From positions 45,702,446 through 45,766,445 of the forward strand of contig JAKTNV010000001.1 of assembly GCA_022747635.1 (NCBI GenBank): DNA of 64,000 bases, in the 5' to 3' direction. Below, one piece after another: positions 1-10,990 of the stretch (the stretch's first letter is position 1; each line of letters opens with the position of its first letter). The position numbers and the translations under genes are program-made. Below the pieces are notes generated by a model. It saw nothing but the letters and a program-made list of their open reading frames with translations, was not told where the DNA came from and did not search any database. Source of the DNA: Hetaerina americana. Lineage: Eukaryota > Arthropoda > Insecta > Odonata > Calopterygidae.

Positions 1-1104
1 AAATTCTATTAATGCAGCTCTAATAAAGGGTAAATTATTACTATAAATCAAATGTTTAATTAAGCAGAGAAAGTTTCCTCGAGCACCTCTTTTCGATTTT
101 CATGCGCAAAATCGTGTTGGTATTCCGGAGAAATGGAATTTTCAAACAGCAATAGTTTTTATAGCTGTGGCATCAAAACGTGAGGAGAGGGAGGAGCAAG
201 CGTGAGGAACAAGTGGGAGTGTGAGGACAAAGTAGCAGTATTTTCGAAGATTGAAGCTCGATGGTGGTGTGTGAGATTCGTGGGTGTATGTGAGTGCGCT
301 TGCCTGGATGTGGCCAGTGTGTGACGAGACGTGACCGTGCCGCTAAAAATCAAGGAACCAGAATTCTTCGTCGAGACACTTCCTCTCCTTTCCTTTACCC
401 ATCCTTCCCTTTTTGCGTTTACCCTTTCCGCCTCCTATTTCGATCGTGACTCCCACTTCTCCCTCTCTCTCCGACTCTTGTTTCATTCATACTCCGTCCG
501 TCTTCATCCTACACCGCGCTATCTTTGAGAGAGGAGCTCCTCCGTCGACCCCAACCCTTCCCCATTTTCATCTAGGCATGTGGTAAAAAATTGTGTCAGG
601 AGTTGCATCTTTGCCAAGGCTGGGGGAAAAAGTGGAAGTCTTCATGAAATCAGAATCGATTATTTCCGGGCCTGTGAGGATGGGAAACTGCGCGTAAAGC
701 TATCTCTATGTCGGTGCAACGTAGCGTTTCTTAGAGCAAAAAATATCTATATCTAAAAAGAGCGTCGCGCTCCATTGTCAACTTGTGTGCTCGGAGCGGG
801 CGCGTATGTGTGTGTTCGTGGTATAGGAGTTTTTGCAACGAGGATATGCCAACCTTGCGCTATTTCCTCTTCCATTTTCTCCATTTTACCTCCCATTTGA
901 TCCCCTGACATTGGGTCTCGGGACTTGGGTTTTTTACGCGTTAGAAAATTGGTGGTGATTTTTATTTTCCTCCTGACCTGTGAAAGAAAGTTCCCTTTAG
1001 TCGTCTTCGCATGACGAAACGTGAAATAAAACTATTTCTCAGTTCCATATGGAAACGTGGCAAATGCTTGAATTGTTTCTCGGGCAGTGGAATAGGAGAA
1101 ATAC
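1..1104. other. Non-coding sequence left of the mariner
   Basis: No gene was recognised. The patch at 370-560 is C/T-rich. The short frames on both strands at 159-528 are serine/proline-rich and look compositional. Confidence 0.45.
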
Positions 1105-1106
1105 TA

Positions 1107-2421
1107 CCTTGATCAAAAGTTTCCCGGAATTTATTCAGAAAATTAAAAATACAAGTTTATTCATCTAAATCTATATTGTCCCCTTCAAAGTAATCCCCAT
1201 CGACTGCAACACACTTATGCCAGCGCTTGATCCAATCCTCGAAACATTTTTTATATTCGGTTTTCGGTATGTCCATCAGTGCTTCCTGCGATTTTTCCAT
1301 TACTTCCTCTCGGCTGCTAAAACGCGTTCCCCGTAATGGTTTTTTAACTCGATTGAACAGAAAGAAGTCACAGGGAGCCAAATCAGGTGAATTCGGTGGC
1401 TGTTGGATGGTATTTGTTGCATTTTTCGTCAAAAAATTACGAATAATGATAGCACTGTGCGACGGTGCGTTATCATGGTGCAAAATCCACGAGTTTTCTG
1501 CCCACATTTCTGGTCTCTTTCGGCGAATTGCTTCACGCAAACGTCTCATAACGCCCAAATAATACTCTTTGTTTACTGTCTGGCCTTCTGGCAAAAATTC
1601 ATGATGCACTACACCGTTGTAATCCATGAAAACCGTCAGCATTGCCTTCTTTTTTGACTGAAAACGACGTGGTTTTTTTGGTCTCGGCTCATTTGGTGAA
1701 CGCCATTCACTTGCCTGATGTCTGGATTGCGTGTCGTACTCATAAACCCACGTCTCGTCTCCAGTAATGATCCTTTTGATGAATGTGGGATCGGATTCAG
1801 CCTCGCAAATCATGTCTTTTGCGACGTCAACACGGTCTCTTTTTTGCATGAAATTGAGGTATTTTTGCTGCTACACGACGGAAACCCAAATCATTAACCA
1901 CAATGTCTTGGGCGGATCCATAGGCAATGTTCAAGTCCTCCGCTATTTCTCTGATGGTTAATTTGCGGTTATTGACCAACATTTCTTTTACTTTATCAAT
2001 TTTTTCACCGACTTTCGATGTCGATGGTCTGCCACTGCGTTCATCATCTTCGATTGACTCACGACCACTTCTGAACCGCTCGTGCCACTGGTAAACGACC
2101 GTTTTTTTTAGAGAATCGTTGCCGAAACACTTTTCCAACATTTCCAACGTCCGTGCGCCACTAAATCCGTTTTTTACGCAAAATTTAATACAAGTTCGTT
2201 GTTGCAAATTTAAATCCATTTCTGCAATTGTAAAAAATCGCCAACACACACAGAGATAGATGTACTCTTGGCTACGTAACTTTTGCAAATGTCAAGTTAT
2301 GACACTAAGATTTAAAGGGAATATCAACAACAGATGTACCAATTTAACAAAAAAAACAGAACTCAAATCGGAACGATGGGAGCGCCACACGGTGGTTATT
2401 CCGGGAACTTTTTGATCAAGG
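1107..2421 (-). mobile_element. Full-length mariner transposon
   Basis: The element is bounded by imperfect terminal inverted repeats of about 24 bases (starting CCTTGATCAAAA at the left and reading GATCAAGG at the right; roughly 22 of 24 match) and by a TA dinucleotide on each side (1105-1106 and 2422-2423), the target-site duplication of Tc1/mariner elements. The length, about 1.3 kb, is standard for mariner. It contains a single transposase reading frame on the minus strand. Good preservation of both ends and most of the coding region suggests fairly recent insertion. Confidence 0.93.
1157..2219 (-). pseudogene. mariner transposase, nearly intact but frame-broken
   Basis: This DDD-type transposase cuts and pastes its own element. 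Reading from an ATG at 2219, the N-terminal helix-turn-helix half ends with W-H-E-R-F-R-S-G-R-E-S-I-E-D-D-E-R-S-G-R-P-S and continues to R-R-V-A-A-K near 1870. Here about ten bases appear to be missing and the frame changes. The second half runs from about 1855 to the stop at 1157. It contains G-D-E-T-W-V (first catalytic Asp), H-H-D-N-A-P-S-H (second) and S-P-D-L-A-P-C-D-F-F-L-F (third), with 34 residues between the last two Asp, the mariner D34D signature. It ends Y-F-E-G-D-N-I, as mariners do. All three catalytic residues survive, but the deletion falls in the linker between the DNA-binding and catalytic halves, so this copy cannot make a full protein. The alternative ATG at 2288 reads through the terminal region and is unlikely to be used. 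Confidence 0.92.
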
Positions 2422-3829
2422 TAGTATTATTTTCCTGGCCGTGTCGTCGGTTTCCCGTTCAACGTGGATCTTGGTCCTATTCGCCGTCCAACAAAGACAT
2501 TCCTTCTAGTTCAGAATTTAATTTTATCTATTTAATTTGCGTTACAGAACACTCTTTCTTCCAAGCACTATTTCGTATAAAGGGTATTGAAATAATTCTT
2601 TGAACAACAACCCTGTATTTGTCGGAGGTCAGTTTAATATATTACATGGAATAGTATCCGCATCATAAACATTATATCTACACTTTCTCTTTTAGGGTTA
2701 AAGTAGCAATAAAGGCAAAAATAAGGCTTGTCGGGGATGAAAATTTATAATTTCATTGGGCGTGTTAAAATTTCCCCAAGAGAACTCTGTCGATCAAGGG
2801 TTTCAGGAAAAATCAAACAAAAGAACAAACATCCCTTCCCTTACTCGAATTTTAGAAATTTATTTTTCACTTAAAGTGATGGCGTATAATCTGTGAAAGT
2901 AAAGGTTATAGGTGCGAGTCCACCCAATGGTTATGAACACATTAGTAAACACATTGTCCCCAATTCAATTAATGCCAACTCCTTGATCCGATCGCAACTC
3001 CTGGCAGTGATTCGTCAGCATGCATTTATATTCCCGTATTCTCCGCCAAATTAACTTAAAACTTGCTTGGCGTTGCTGATTTTAGCCGCCCCCCCCCACT
3101 ACGTGTTATTATCTCACCGTTTTCTTTTTCAGCGATACGCCGTAAGTTGATTCAGAGGGACATTATTAAATAATCTGCGAGAACACCTTCGGTGTGAAGA
3201 AAAACGAGGTGCGACCCCAAGCGAGCCCAGCTTCATGAATCTACATCCTCTTTCACAGTCCAGCAGTCATTCCCTTTCTCTTTATGAAATATTCTTCTCA
3301 TCATTCTCACACCTTCTCCTCTTCCCACACCCTCGCCTCCCACCCTAGCCACCTCCCGGCAGCCCTTTTCCCTCCTCACTCTCTTTCTCTGTGGACAAAG
3401 CGTCACACAGAGTAATTCATCTGCGAAAGTACACTGGGGGCCGCTTTCAGTCCCAGATTCCCTCTCTTTTGTGAACTCAGAACTAGTGAAATTCCTTTGT
3501 TGCGTATTTTAAAGATGGGGAATAAGGGAGGAGCATCCCGTTAAACAAAAACCTATCTCCAGGCCAATGGTGCGCTTTTGATCGAGTAAAAAGTATGCCT
3601 TTATTTTTTTTTATTTGATAAAATTTCTTTACTACAGAGACTTTGAAATGTTTACCTCGGTTTCACAGTAAGCCGTCATGTCTTTTATCATAAACACAAA
3701 GTAAATATTCATACTCAACATAATTTAGCCAATGCGGAGCTTTTTTGCTGGCTTTCACTAAAATTATTCGTCTAGGACGGTTAAGGGACCCTAATTCTCA
3801 TTTGTTAAAAATAAATATATGCCATTTTT

Positions 3830-3960
3830 CCACAATTCAATGTATTCATTCAACACTTAGGATCCAATGTGGGTTCTTCATCTTCAGGTGAAGTTGATGG
3901 TGACTATACGTGGTTATACATGTCTTTTATGTTTACGGTGCGAGAGGAGGATGCATAGAC
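3830..3960 (-). repeat. Possible Penelope-like 3' tail fragment
   Basis: On the minus strand this reads CACCTGAAGATGAAGAACCC followed by a GGATCC-containing stretch. It resembles the CTGAAGATG...CGAAAC tail pattern at the 3' ends of Penelope-like elements. No coding sequence is attached, and the resemblance is short, so this is tentative. Confidence 0.25.
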
Positions 3961-5599
3961 ACACTAACATAAAACTTTAACAGAAAATATGCCATTATTA
4001 CCACTTGATTAGTTTGAAGACGGTATACTCACGTCAAAAACTAGCTAATGAATCATTAATTTTATTTGTGGAACAAATGTTCATTCGTATACTTATATTT
4101 TGCGAATAAATTTGAATTTAACGCATTATCACCAGGATCGTTTAAGTCTTCATTGCTTGGAATGACTATTTGGAAGAGTTCCTTATCAAAGAATCCTGCG
4201 AATCCCGTCACATACATGTACTTGGTCTTAGCACAGCGATAATTGTGGGTAAGGAGTAAAGTAATTGCTTTAGAATCAACAAAAAAAGGTACGGTTATCA
4301 CGCTTGCAACGTGCCTTCGGAAGAATTTGGAGCACAAAAATTCAGACTTTGCGGAAAAATATCATGCCAAAACCTATTGGTTGATCCCATTTTAGTATTG
4401 CATAAGGTCGCTAAGTCCATCAGGAGCTATATTTTCTTTCCATTCATGGTGTACGAGATTACGATTGACTCTAGAGCGGGCTGCAAACCGGAAAAAGAGA
4501 AAATTCGGGGATTCTAACGTAGTTTTTAGCTGGTTGTCATATTTTCGGAGTGTCATCTCATTGAAAAAGAGATATGAGTTTCTCTGTATTTACCTTCGTC
4601 TAACATCCATTAAGTACGGAAGGAGTTGCTGCGGTAGTTGGTGTGGCTTCCCACATCTCACGTTCCGTTTCCGATCCCAAAATTTTTAATGGTATTTCGG
4701 TCTCTAATTGAGTGTCATGAGCAGAGAACTTCCAATTCAGTTCACCGTCCGTCGGGTGACACTTTGATCCGAACACCCTTTCACGCCTTTCATTAAGTAC
4801 TGGTTGACGACAAATCCGGGTTCCTCTCTAATCTTCCTCTTCTCCTAATCGTTTTTACACCATAATTATCATCCCTCCATAATGGACGACCTTTATAGTG
4901 CTCAATTACAGGGGGAGGTACCACCAAACTAAAAATATCCCATGGAATATATTAGGAGCTCACCTAGGAGCTTGGGGTATAGGCTCAGGAAAATTCTTAA
5001 AATTGAGTTTTCTGTGATTCAGATTGATAAAAGCAAGTTCAGAAAAATTACTAAACCATAATAAATATGCAGTTATTAAGGAACCAGGCAGATTTTTCAT
5101 AATGTGCCTAAATGCATGCATAAAAATTATTAACAATCCCTAGTGGTCACTCCATGGATTAACCGACTGTGTTTAAAATAAGAAGGGATGTGTTCATAGA
5201 ATTCATAATAGTTAAACAAAGGATAACAGTTGAAAACTTTGCCCATCATATCGAGAAGTATCACCTAATTATTTTATTGTACATTTTAGAAATTCAATGT
5301 CAATCGCCAAATCATTAAAATTCGTCTTTGCAAACACAGGAGTCCTGCTGGAAGTTTGAAATGAATGCATAACCCTTGTCTTTTACGTGAGTGGCGACAT
5401 TATTACACGAATGAATTAAAATGTAAAACCGAAAACTCAATTCCTTCAGGCATCTCTTCGTGAAAGTTTAGGATACTCATATCAAAACATAAACACTATA
5501 GTACTTTTTCACTTTGCTCATTTTTCACTTTCATCGTATTTCTGCATCATCAGATAGGTAAAAAGACGGAAAGTCGTGTGTTCAGTCAAAATTTCAATG

Positions 5600-5690
5600 C
5601 TTGCACCTTTAGATGCCGGACACGGTAAAACGCCGAAACCGGCGTACCCATAAGCATCTGTGGAAATGAAATTAAATCTGTGTTAAACTA
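5600..5690 (+). repeat. Possible Penelope-like 3' tail fragment
   Basis: The sequence contains GATGCCGGACACGG followed by ACGCCGAAACCGGCG and an AT-rich end, the general pattern of Penelope-like element tails. It shares GATG...CGAAACCGG with the fragment near 60420. A small hairpin is present around CGCCG/CGGCG. No coding region is attached. Confidence 0.35.
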
Positions 5691-5823
5691 TGCATTTGTT
5701 GGTTGTATTTTATGTATTTTTACTTTTAGATCTAGGATGTATTTGCTGCTTGAGTCAGTAACGAATAAAATATGTTTAAGCAATTATCAACAGTTGAAAC
5801 ATTTAATTAATTAAATAAATGTT

Positions 5824-5828
<5 letters not shown>

Positions 5829-5866
<38 letters not shown>
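5829..5866. repeat. (TA)n microsatellite
   Basis: This is about 19 uninterrupted TA units. It lies immediately past the 3' end of the minus-strand Penelope-like fragment, which suggests insertion into or beside a TA tract, or growth from the element's tail. Confidence 0.95.
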
Positions 5867-5868
<2 letters not shown>

Positions 5869-5869
5869 C

Positions 5870-6690
5870 ATTTGGTTGGACAATATAAAGGACACTCACA
5901 TTTTAGATTGTTTGAGCTTTCGGCCATCTCTGGGACCTTCTTCAGATCAGACTGTCAGGTCCCGAACGGTGACTATTGAATCTGGGAGGGACGTACAGGG
6001 TGTGCTGGGAAGGGAATTTAATATGGTGGTTTAGGGAGGGAATTTTAAAAGATTGGAAAGTTCGTATTATATATGCGGATACGCGAGTTCCTACCTCTAT
6101 ATTGGTGACTGAAACGGGTAAGGATTCTAGGATCGTTACGAAGAAACACAGTTCGGAGGAAAGGTTGTGGGAATTTACTTGTGGAGGGATAGGAAGAGAA
6201 GAGAGTGAGGAAGAATTACAGGAGTAGGGGTGATTGTTATTCGAATGGATAAGGGGGTAATGCATTCGCCTATGTAAAATGAAGTGCATTGTTTGCATGA
6301 CAAAAATAGATAATATTTTTCGAGAGGCAATTAGCGTGGGGACGAGGTGAGGGGGCAATGAGGGAATGTGGGGAGAGGGAAGCAGATTCGATGAGCAGAC
6401 ATGTTTTACATTGAGGGCGATCGCAAGTAGGGGAACATGAGGATATTTGTGAGGGGAGAACGCCAAATGGTTGGTGGATGTCAGAAGGTTTTTGAGATCG
6501 GCAGGTCGTCTGTATGCGAGAGAGGGGCATTCGGAGCTTAGGATGAGGTAGTGTAATTGTCAAGTAAAATAGGAAACAGTTGTTTAAGAAAGGTTTTCAG
6601 TCAGTGGGATCCGGGGAAATACGTGGTGCAAAGGTTGAGTCCTGCGTCAGATGTGGGGTTGTTTTTCTGTGGTGTGTGAGGTCTGGTGGA
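5870..6690 (-). mobile_element. Penelope-like retroelement, degraded 3' end
   Basis: This fragment is the 3' part of a Penelope-like element, a retroelement whose protein joins a reverse transcriptase to a GIY-YIG endonuclease. On the minus strand, frame 6563-6270 reads P-K-L-R-M-P-L-S-R, then Q-P-F-G-V, then C-D-R-P-Q-C-K-T-C near 6425-6399. This is the cysteine motif that links the two domains in this family. Frame 6466-5942 continues with weak GIY-YIG-domain resemblance: I-H-S-N-N-N-H, S-H-N-L-S-S-E, and V-T-I-L-E-S-L-P followed by T-N-I-E-V. The 3' end reads CTGAAGAAGGTCCCAGAGAT then GCCGAAAGCTC, the usual Penelope tail pattern. Two or more frames are needed and the reverse-transcriptase domain is absent, so it is a 5'-truncated dead copy. 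Confidence 0.7.
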
Positions 6691-6711
6691 GAAGTGGATT
6701 TCATTTTATAG

Positions 6712-6958
6712 GGGCTATTCTGGGTAACCGCGTTTGTGAACCACTGACCGGAGGGCCCTGGTTCGATTCCCAGGCAAGCCTCTCTAGGCACCTGCAGCAT
6801 CACTCAATTTATGTGATTTTTTTGGCACCAGATCTTCCTGGGAAACCAAAACCAGTCCAGGGAAAGGAACTGGCCCCTGTACCCTGGTGTGTGAATTTCA
6901 CATGCCGTCGGACTTAGTCCTGGCAGAACTCTACCATCACTTAATTACTGTGTTTAGG
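6712..6958 (+). repeat. tRNA-derived SINE with a (TA)n tail
   Basis: The head contains a box B, GGTTCGATTCC at 6760-6770, inside a T-arm-like hairpin (CCTGG/CCAGG), with a weaker box A-like stretch near 6721. These are the internal Pol III promoter elements of tRNA-derived SINEs. The body runs through GGCACCAGATC and CTGGCAGAACTCTACCATC and ends in a long TA microsatellite, a common kind of SINE tail. The 5' edge abuts the Penelope-like fragment. I found no second copy of the body in this window. The open frames here are artefacts of the repeat. Confidence 0.7.
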
Positions 6959-6959
6959 G

Positions 6960-6960
<1 letters not shown>

Positions 6961-7005
<45 letters not shown>
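6961..7005. repeat. (TA)n microsatellite at the SINE 3' end
   Basis: This is about 22 TA units directly following the SINE body, probably grown from its simple-sequence tail. Confidence 0.95.
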
Positions 7006-7011
<6 letters not shown>

Positions 7012-10000
7012 CTTTTATTTAACCATTTATATTTAACAAAATTAACTCAAGTATATGTTATATACAAAGTATAGGGCTAAACAAAAGAGTGGTAAGATGA
7101 TAAGTCAAAGTTTCCCGTTCCCGAAGACATCATAGTTCCCTCTAGATATTAAATAAATATCGTTTGTGTCACTTGCGCAATTTGTACACATGGTTTTCAA
7201 TAATTATTTACGTATAATATTTTTAATAGTTTAGTATGTTAAATAAGTGTAAATAGGTGAGATGGTTGAATTTTCCTCCGTATCCCATTGTTTCCTTACA
7301 TCCTGTATGCATTCAATGAATCTCATCCCTTCCATTCACTCTGAAAAGTTGAACATGTTCATACAAACGTAACTCGACAATTATTCTAAATACCAACTAA
7401 CCCACTGAGTAATTTTCTACCTTCTGATTTACTAATTGTTCTAGTCAAAAGGCTTTAAGCAATTTACGAAATCATCTTGTATTAAAGAACTTTCTTGCTG
7501 TGAAAAATGAGTCGGTGTATTTGAAAGCTGTCTACTCAGTTCATTTTGAGAGTTTTCAATAAAAACATCAGAGTGCTCTAGATCAATTCCTTCCGAAAAT
7601 TTCATTTTGAAAAGTGCTCCTGTTTAATTTCATAATCTCGTTTCATTTTCTCGTTCTTCAAATGTTGAGTAATAACTAGTGGTGGCTATTCTGATATTTT
7701 TTCCCTTGTTTTCATGGCAGTAAACTTCCGGGTATCTTCCTAAAAAATAATCCGGCGATCTCATGTCTCGGTTGAAGGGTTGAGGTCGTCCATATCCTTT
7801 AACCCTCTTTTCCCTTTATTTGACAGGATTGGAGCGGCCCAAATCAGATTTTTTGGGACTTTATTTTTCTGTAGTTTCATTTATGGGATTTGAGACACTC
7901 TTACGGAAAGTAAATAATTATTTGAGCCTCTTTGGGTCTCGAAAGAGTTGTCCCTAATTAAAAGACTCCATTTGTATTAGTAGTAATAAGAAGAGCCTTA
8001 AGTGGGAGTATCAAATAAAAATATATCCGAGTATCCTCGTTTTGAAAGGCATAGTTTTTTGTTTGACAAAGCAATAAGTTTCTCGAGAGTATGAAGATTT
8101 TCGTGTAGAATGAACTGAGGAGTTGAATCTTTAAAGTGCAGAAGAAATAAATTTTGATCGCATATCTTGCCCCCATTTTGCCTTTAAGCGAAAAATGTTC
8201 TTACTTGCTGAACTGTATTTGTTTTATAAGGACTGGAAATATTTTTTCTCCAAAATGACGCAAACCACCGAGGGAACTAAAGGCATCTCCTTTTTTGCCA
8301 AATTTAACATCAGTAATCAAATTTTCAAATTCATGACATAAACACTTCCAATTATTTTTTCTATCTCTTTCTTTGACACTATAAATTTTATTTGCAGCGA
8401 ATGAATACTATGGAACCCTTTTCATATATGAAGGAACCAAATGTCCATAATCCCTTGGTGCTAGACACATCCCCTGCAGTATCCCTCCTTTGGTCTGTTC
8501 TCATTGACACGCATTCTATATCATCAAGTTTAATAATGTGCTCTTCAAAAGAAGAAAACGTTAGCGACAGGCAGTTTCACTGAACATATAGTGCATGCCA
8601 GTTTCCTTAGATAGATTATATGACATTTACTTAATTGGACTTTACAGATAAGTGAAATACAAAATAATCCAAATATCAGCTATTTCAGAACCTCAATGTT
8701 ACTATTTAAACTGATATTTCTGAAGCAAACGTTATTGTCTGCTGTGAATTATAAAACGCTGATAAAATATTAACCTTTATAATGATTTGCTTACCGTTTG
8801 TCTCATATTGGTGTACCCACCGTATTTTCCGGTCCTATGTCAACTACATAGGGGTTGACGAGACACCACGCCGCAATTACTTTGTTTAACTTTCTACCTT
8901 GTCATTAATTTAAATTTATGCCCTACAAACATTTCATATTCAATTTTGTAACTTTAATTAGTAACCAAGGCTTAGTTAAAAATGAATGCTGTCATATTTT
9001 ATTTCCTGGAAAATTCTTAGCAAAAGAAGTTCTATTTAAATGGCATGATTTCCTTTTGTAGAGTACAGAAGTTTACCAATAACGTCTCTTTTTCGCAGGT
9101 AGTAAAATTCAGCTTTTAAACTATTTTCAAATGTTCCTTGTGGCAAGAAATATTCAAATATTGAAGTTGTCTGTCATCTTTATAGGATTTTTATTGACTA
9201 GAACCTATGTTCAAACTCTGATCTGATAATGATCACCAATTAGCGAGTTAAAACCATATATTAACAGTAAACCTGCTATTCATTAGGGTTAATTAAAATT
9301 CACTGATACGAAGAAAACTCAATTTTTATGGTAAGAAACGTTGATCAATTTTATTGAATTTCTTGAGGGAAAATAAAAAATTCCTATTCGAAGGGATATA
9401 TGGACATCACAGAACAACTGAAATAAGTCCATAAATGAAGTGAACTCACTAGTGACAAATTACTTTTTTCTTAAAAAAAATGAAATGCAATTAATAGCTT
9501 GATTATTTTGCGAGAAAATGTATTTGTGAATGTTGATACATCAATGGATTTCTGCTTGATATCAAATTTTGTGACAGCTAAAATAGAACGCCAAAACAAC
9601 TGGAATTGCCGTGCTCCTGTCTACATAGATTATAAAAGCTTTATTTCACTACTTTGGAAAGAATATACCCTATAAAATCAAATTAGGTTCATGCTGGAGG
9701 ATTTGTATGAAAACTTTCAATTCATTAATGAACAAATATGCAATCACAGATCAAAAAATGGAAAACAATTGAACGGCCGATTTAATTTTTATTAATGAAA
9801 TCAGCGAAACATTTATATTCCAGCTAATTCAGTGAGTATATTTCTTCTAAATAGACGCAGAGATTTCCGAGGATCATTAAAAATATATAAAGAATGTTTC
9901 GCCTGATTTAATGCCTTAATTGATGATTCTTTACCTTAAAAGGTACTCGAATTTCCCTCAAAACATCCGTTTTACTAGAATCATATCCGTCAACAAGGAA

Positions 10001-10330
10001 AGAATTCATTTTCTCGCGTCGATGCAAGAGTAACACCGTTTAATTAGTTGAAAAACTTCCATTCTTTACATAAATACTTACTAAAATATTCAATATGTGA
10101 TAATTCATTCCATTCGACAGCTAAGTAGTAAGTAATTATAACTTGGTTTTGAAAAAAAACGACCCAGTTCATTTATTAATTCTCAACGAAAACTTTTACC
10201 GAGATAACATAAACTTGACTCCGTGAAACGCCCCACACCTTTCCGTGGTAATGAAGCAGGTTCTATGAAACTTGAGAATTCTCCGTGCAATAAATTACGC
10301 TAAATTAATATCAAACATCCGGTAATAACG
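7006..10330. other. AT-rich non-coding sequence
   Basis: I see no gene, RNA or recognisable mobile element. A short frame at 8392-8583 follows TTTGCAG, but its product has no family resemblance and no usable donor or in-frame neighbour was found. Confidence 0.5.
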
Positions 10331-10339
10331 TTAATGGCA

Positions 10340-10990
10340 TTGCGTTTTCCTGCGGTCGATAAGGCCACGGCCGCAAAACTGGGGCGAGCTTTTCATTGTC
10401 GGAGCACTGCCGTCGCCGTTCCCTAGGCCAAATAGGGTTCGGGAGAGAGTAGGAAGGGACTGTGAGAAGGGGGGTATGGGGATCTCTTTAGCAATGCGTG
10501 GGCCGTCATTAAGGGGACGTTAGTCGCGCATAAATAGCAGGAAAATTCCAAAGGACCCCTCGGCGGAACGAGGGGCCGCTAAAGGTTCGGGAGACGGGAG
10601 GTTGAGGGTGTGTTGGGTGGGTGGACGAGGGAGAAGGAGGTCATTGTATCGGAAGGTGACCAGCCAATGGACTGCAAGAGTTTTCTCTCCGGTGTGCGAG
10701 CTTAAACCGCAGCCGCCCGTGGAAACAAATGAAACCGGCCGGAAGAATGCAGCTTGGACGTGGCGGTGGAAGTGGGGTGTGGTGAGAGGAGAAGACTGGG
10801 ATATCGAAGAAGCGTGGGGTAGAGGAGAGGAAGACTGCAGGTCGGCTCGGGAATTAAAAGCAATCCTTGGAGGGCCTGACCGCTCCCCGAGGCCAAGAAG
10901 GGGTTCCTTATCTCGGGCGAAGTCTTATGGGCTTCAAAGGTGGGAAGTGCCTTAACCGTGGGTTCGTTAGCCCGGCGCAGTCGTTAAATC
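10340..10990. other. GC-rich, purine-rich island
   Basis: This is a sharp rise in GC and CpG inside AT-rich DNA, with G/A-rich runs on the + strand from about 10440 to 10900. Overlapping open frames on both strands (10602-10955 plus, 10702-10896 minus) reflect composition and match nothing known. It could be a regulatory element or an unrecognised exon. Confidence 0.35.

Larger units (their letters stand above)
2424..5825. other. Non-coding sequence, mostly AT-rich
   Basis: No coding sequence was recognised here. A C homopolymer lies at 3092-3100 and a C/T-rich patch at 3240-3400. Possible Penelope-like tails lie around 3830-3960 (minus) and 5600-5680 (plus); they are listed separately. Short open frames at 4062-4337 and 4311-4689 match nothing I know. 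Confidence 0.5.

Noticed and set aside
1227..1657. Plus-strand frames of 111 and 84 codons
   Set aside because: They are antisense shadows of the mariner transposase.
5500..5700. Hammerhead ribozyme, as found in some Penelope-like elements
   Set aside because: A CTGATGA core occurs on the minus strand near 5550, but no stem II and no properly placed GAAA could be paired.
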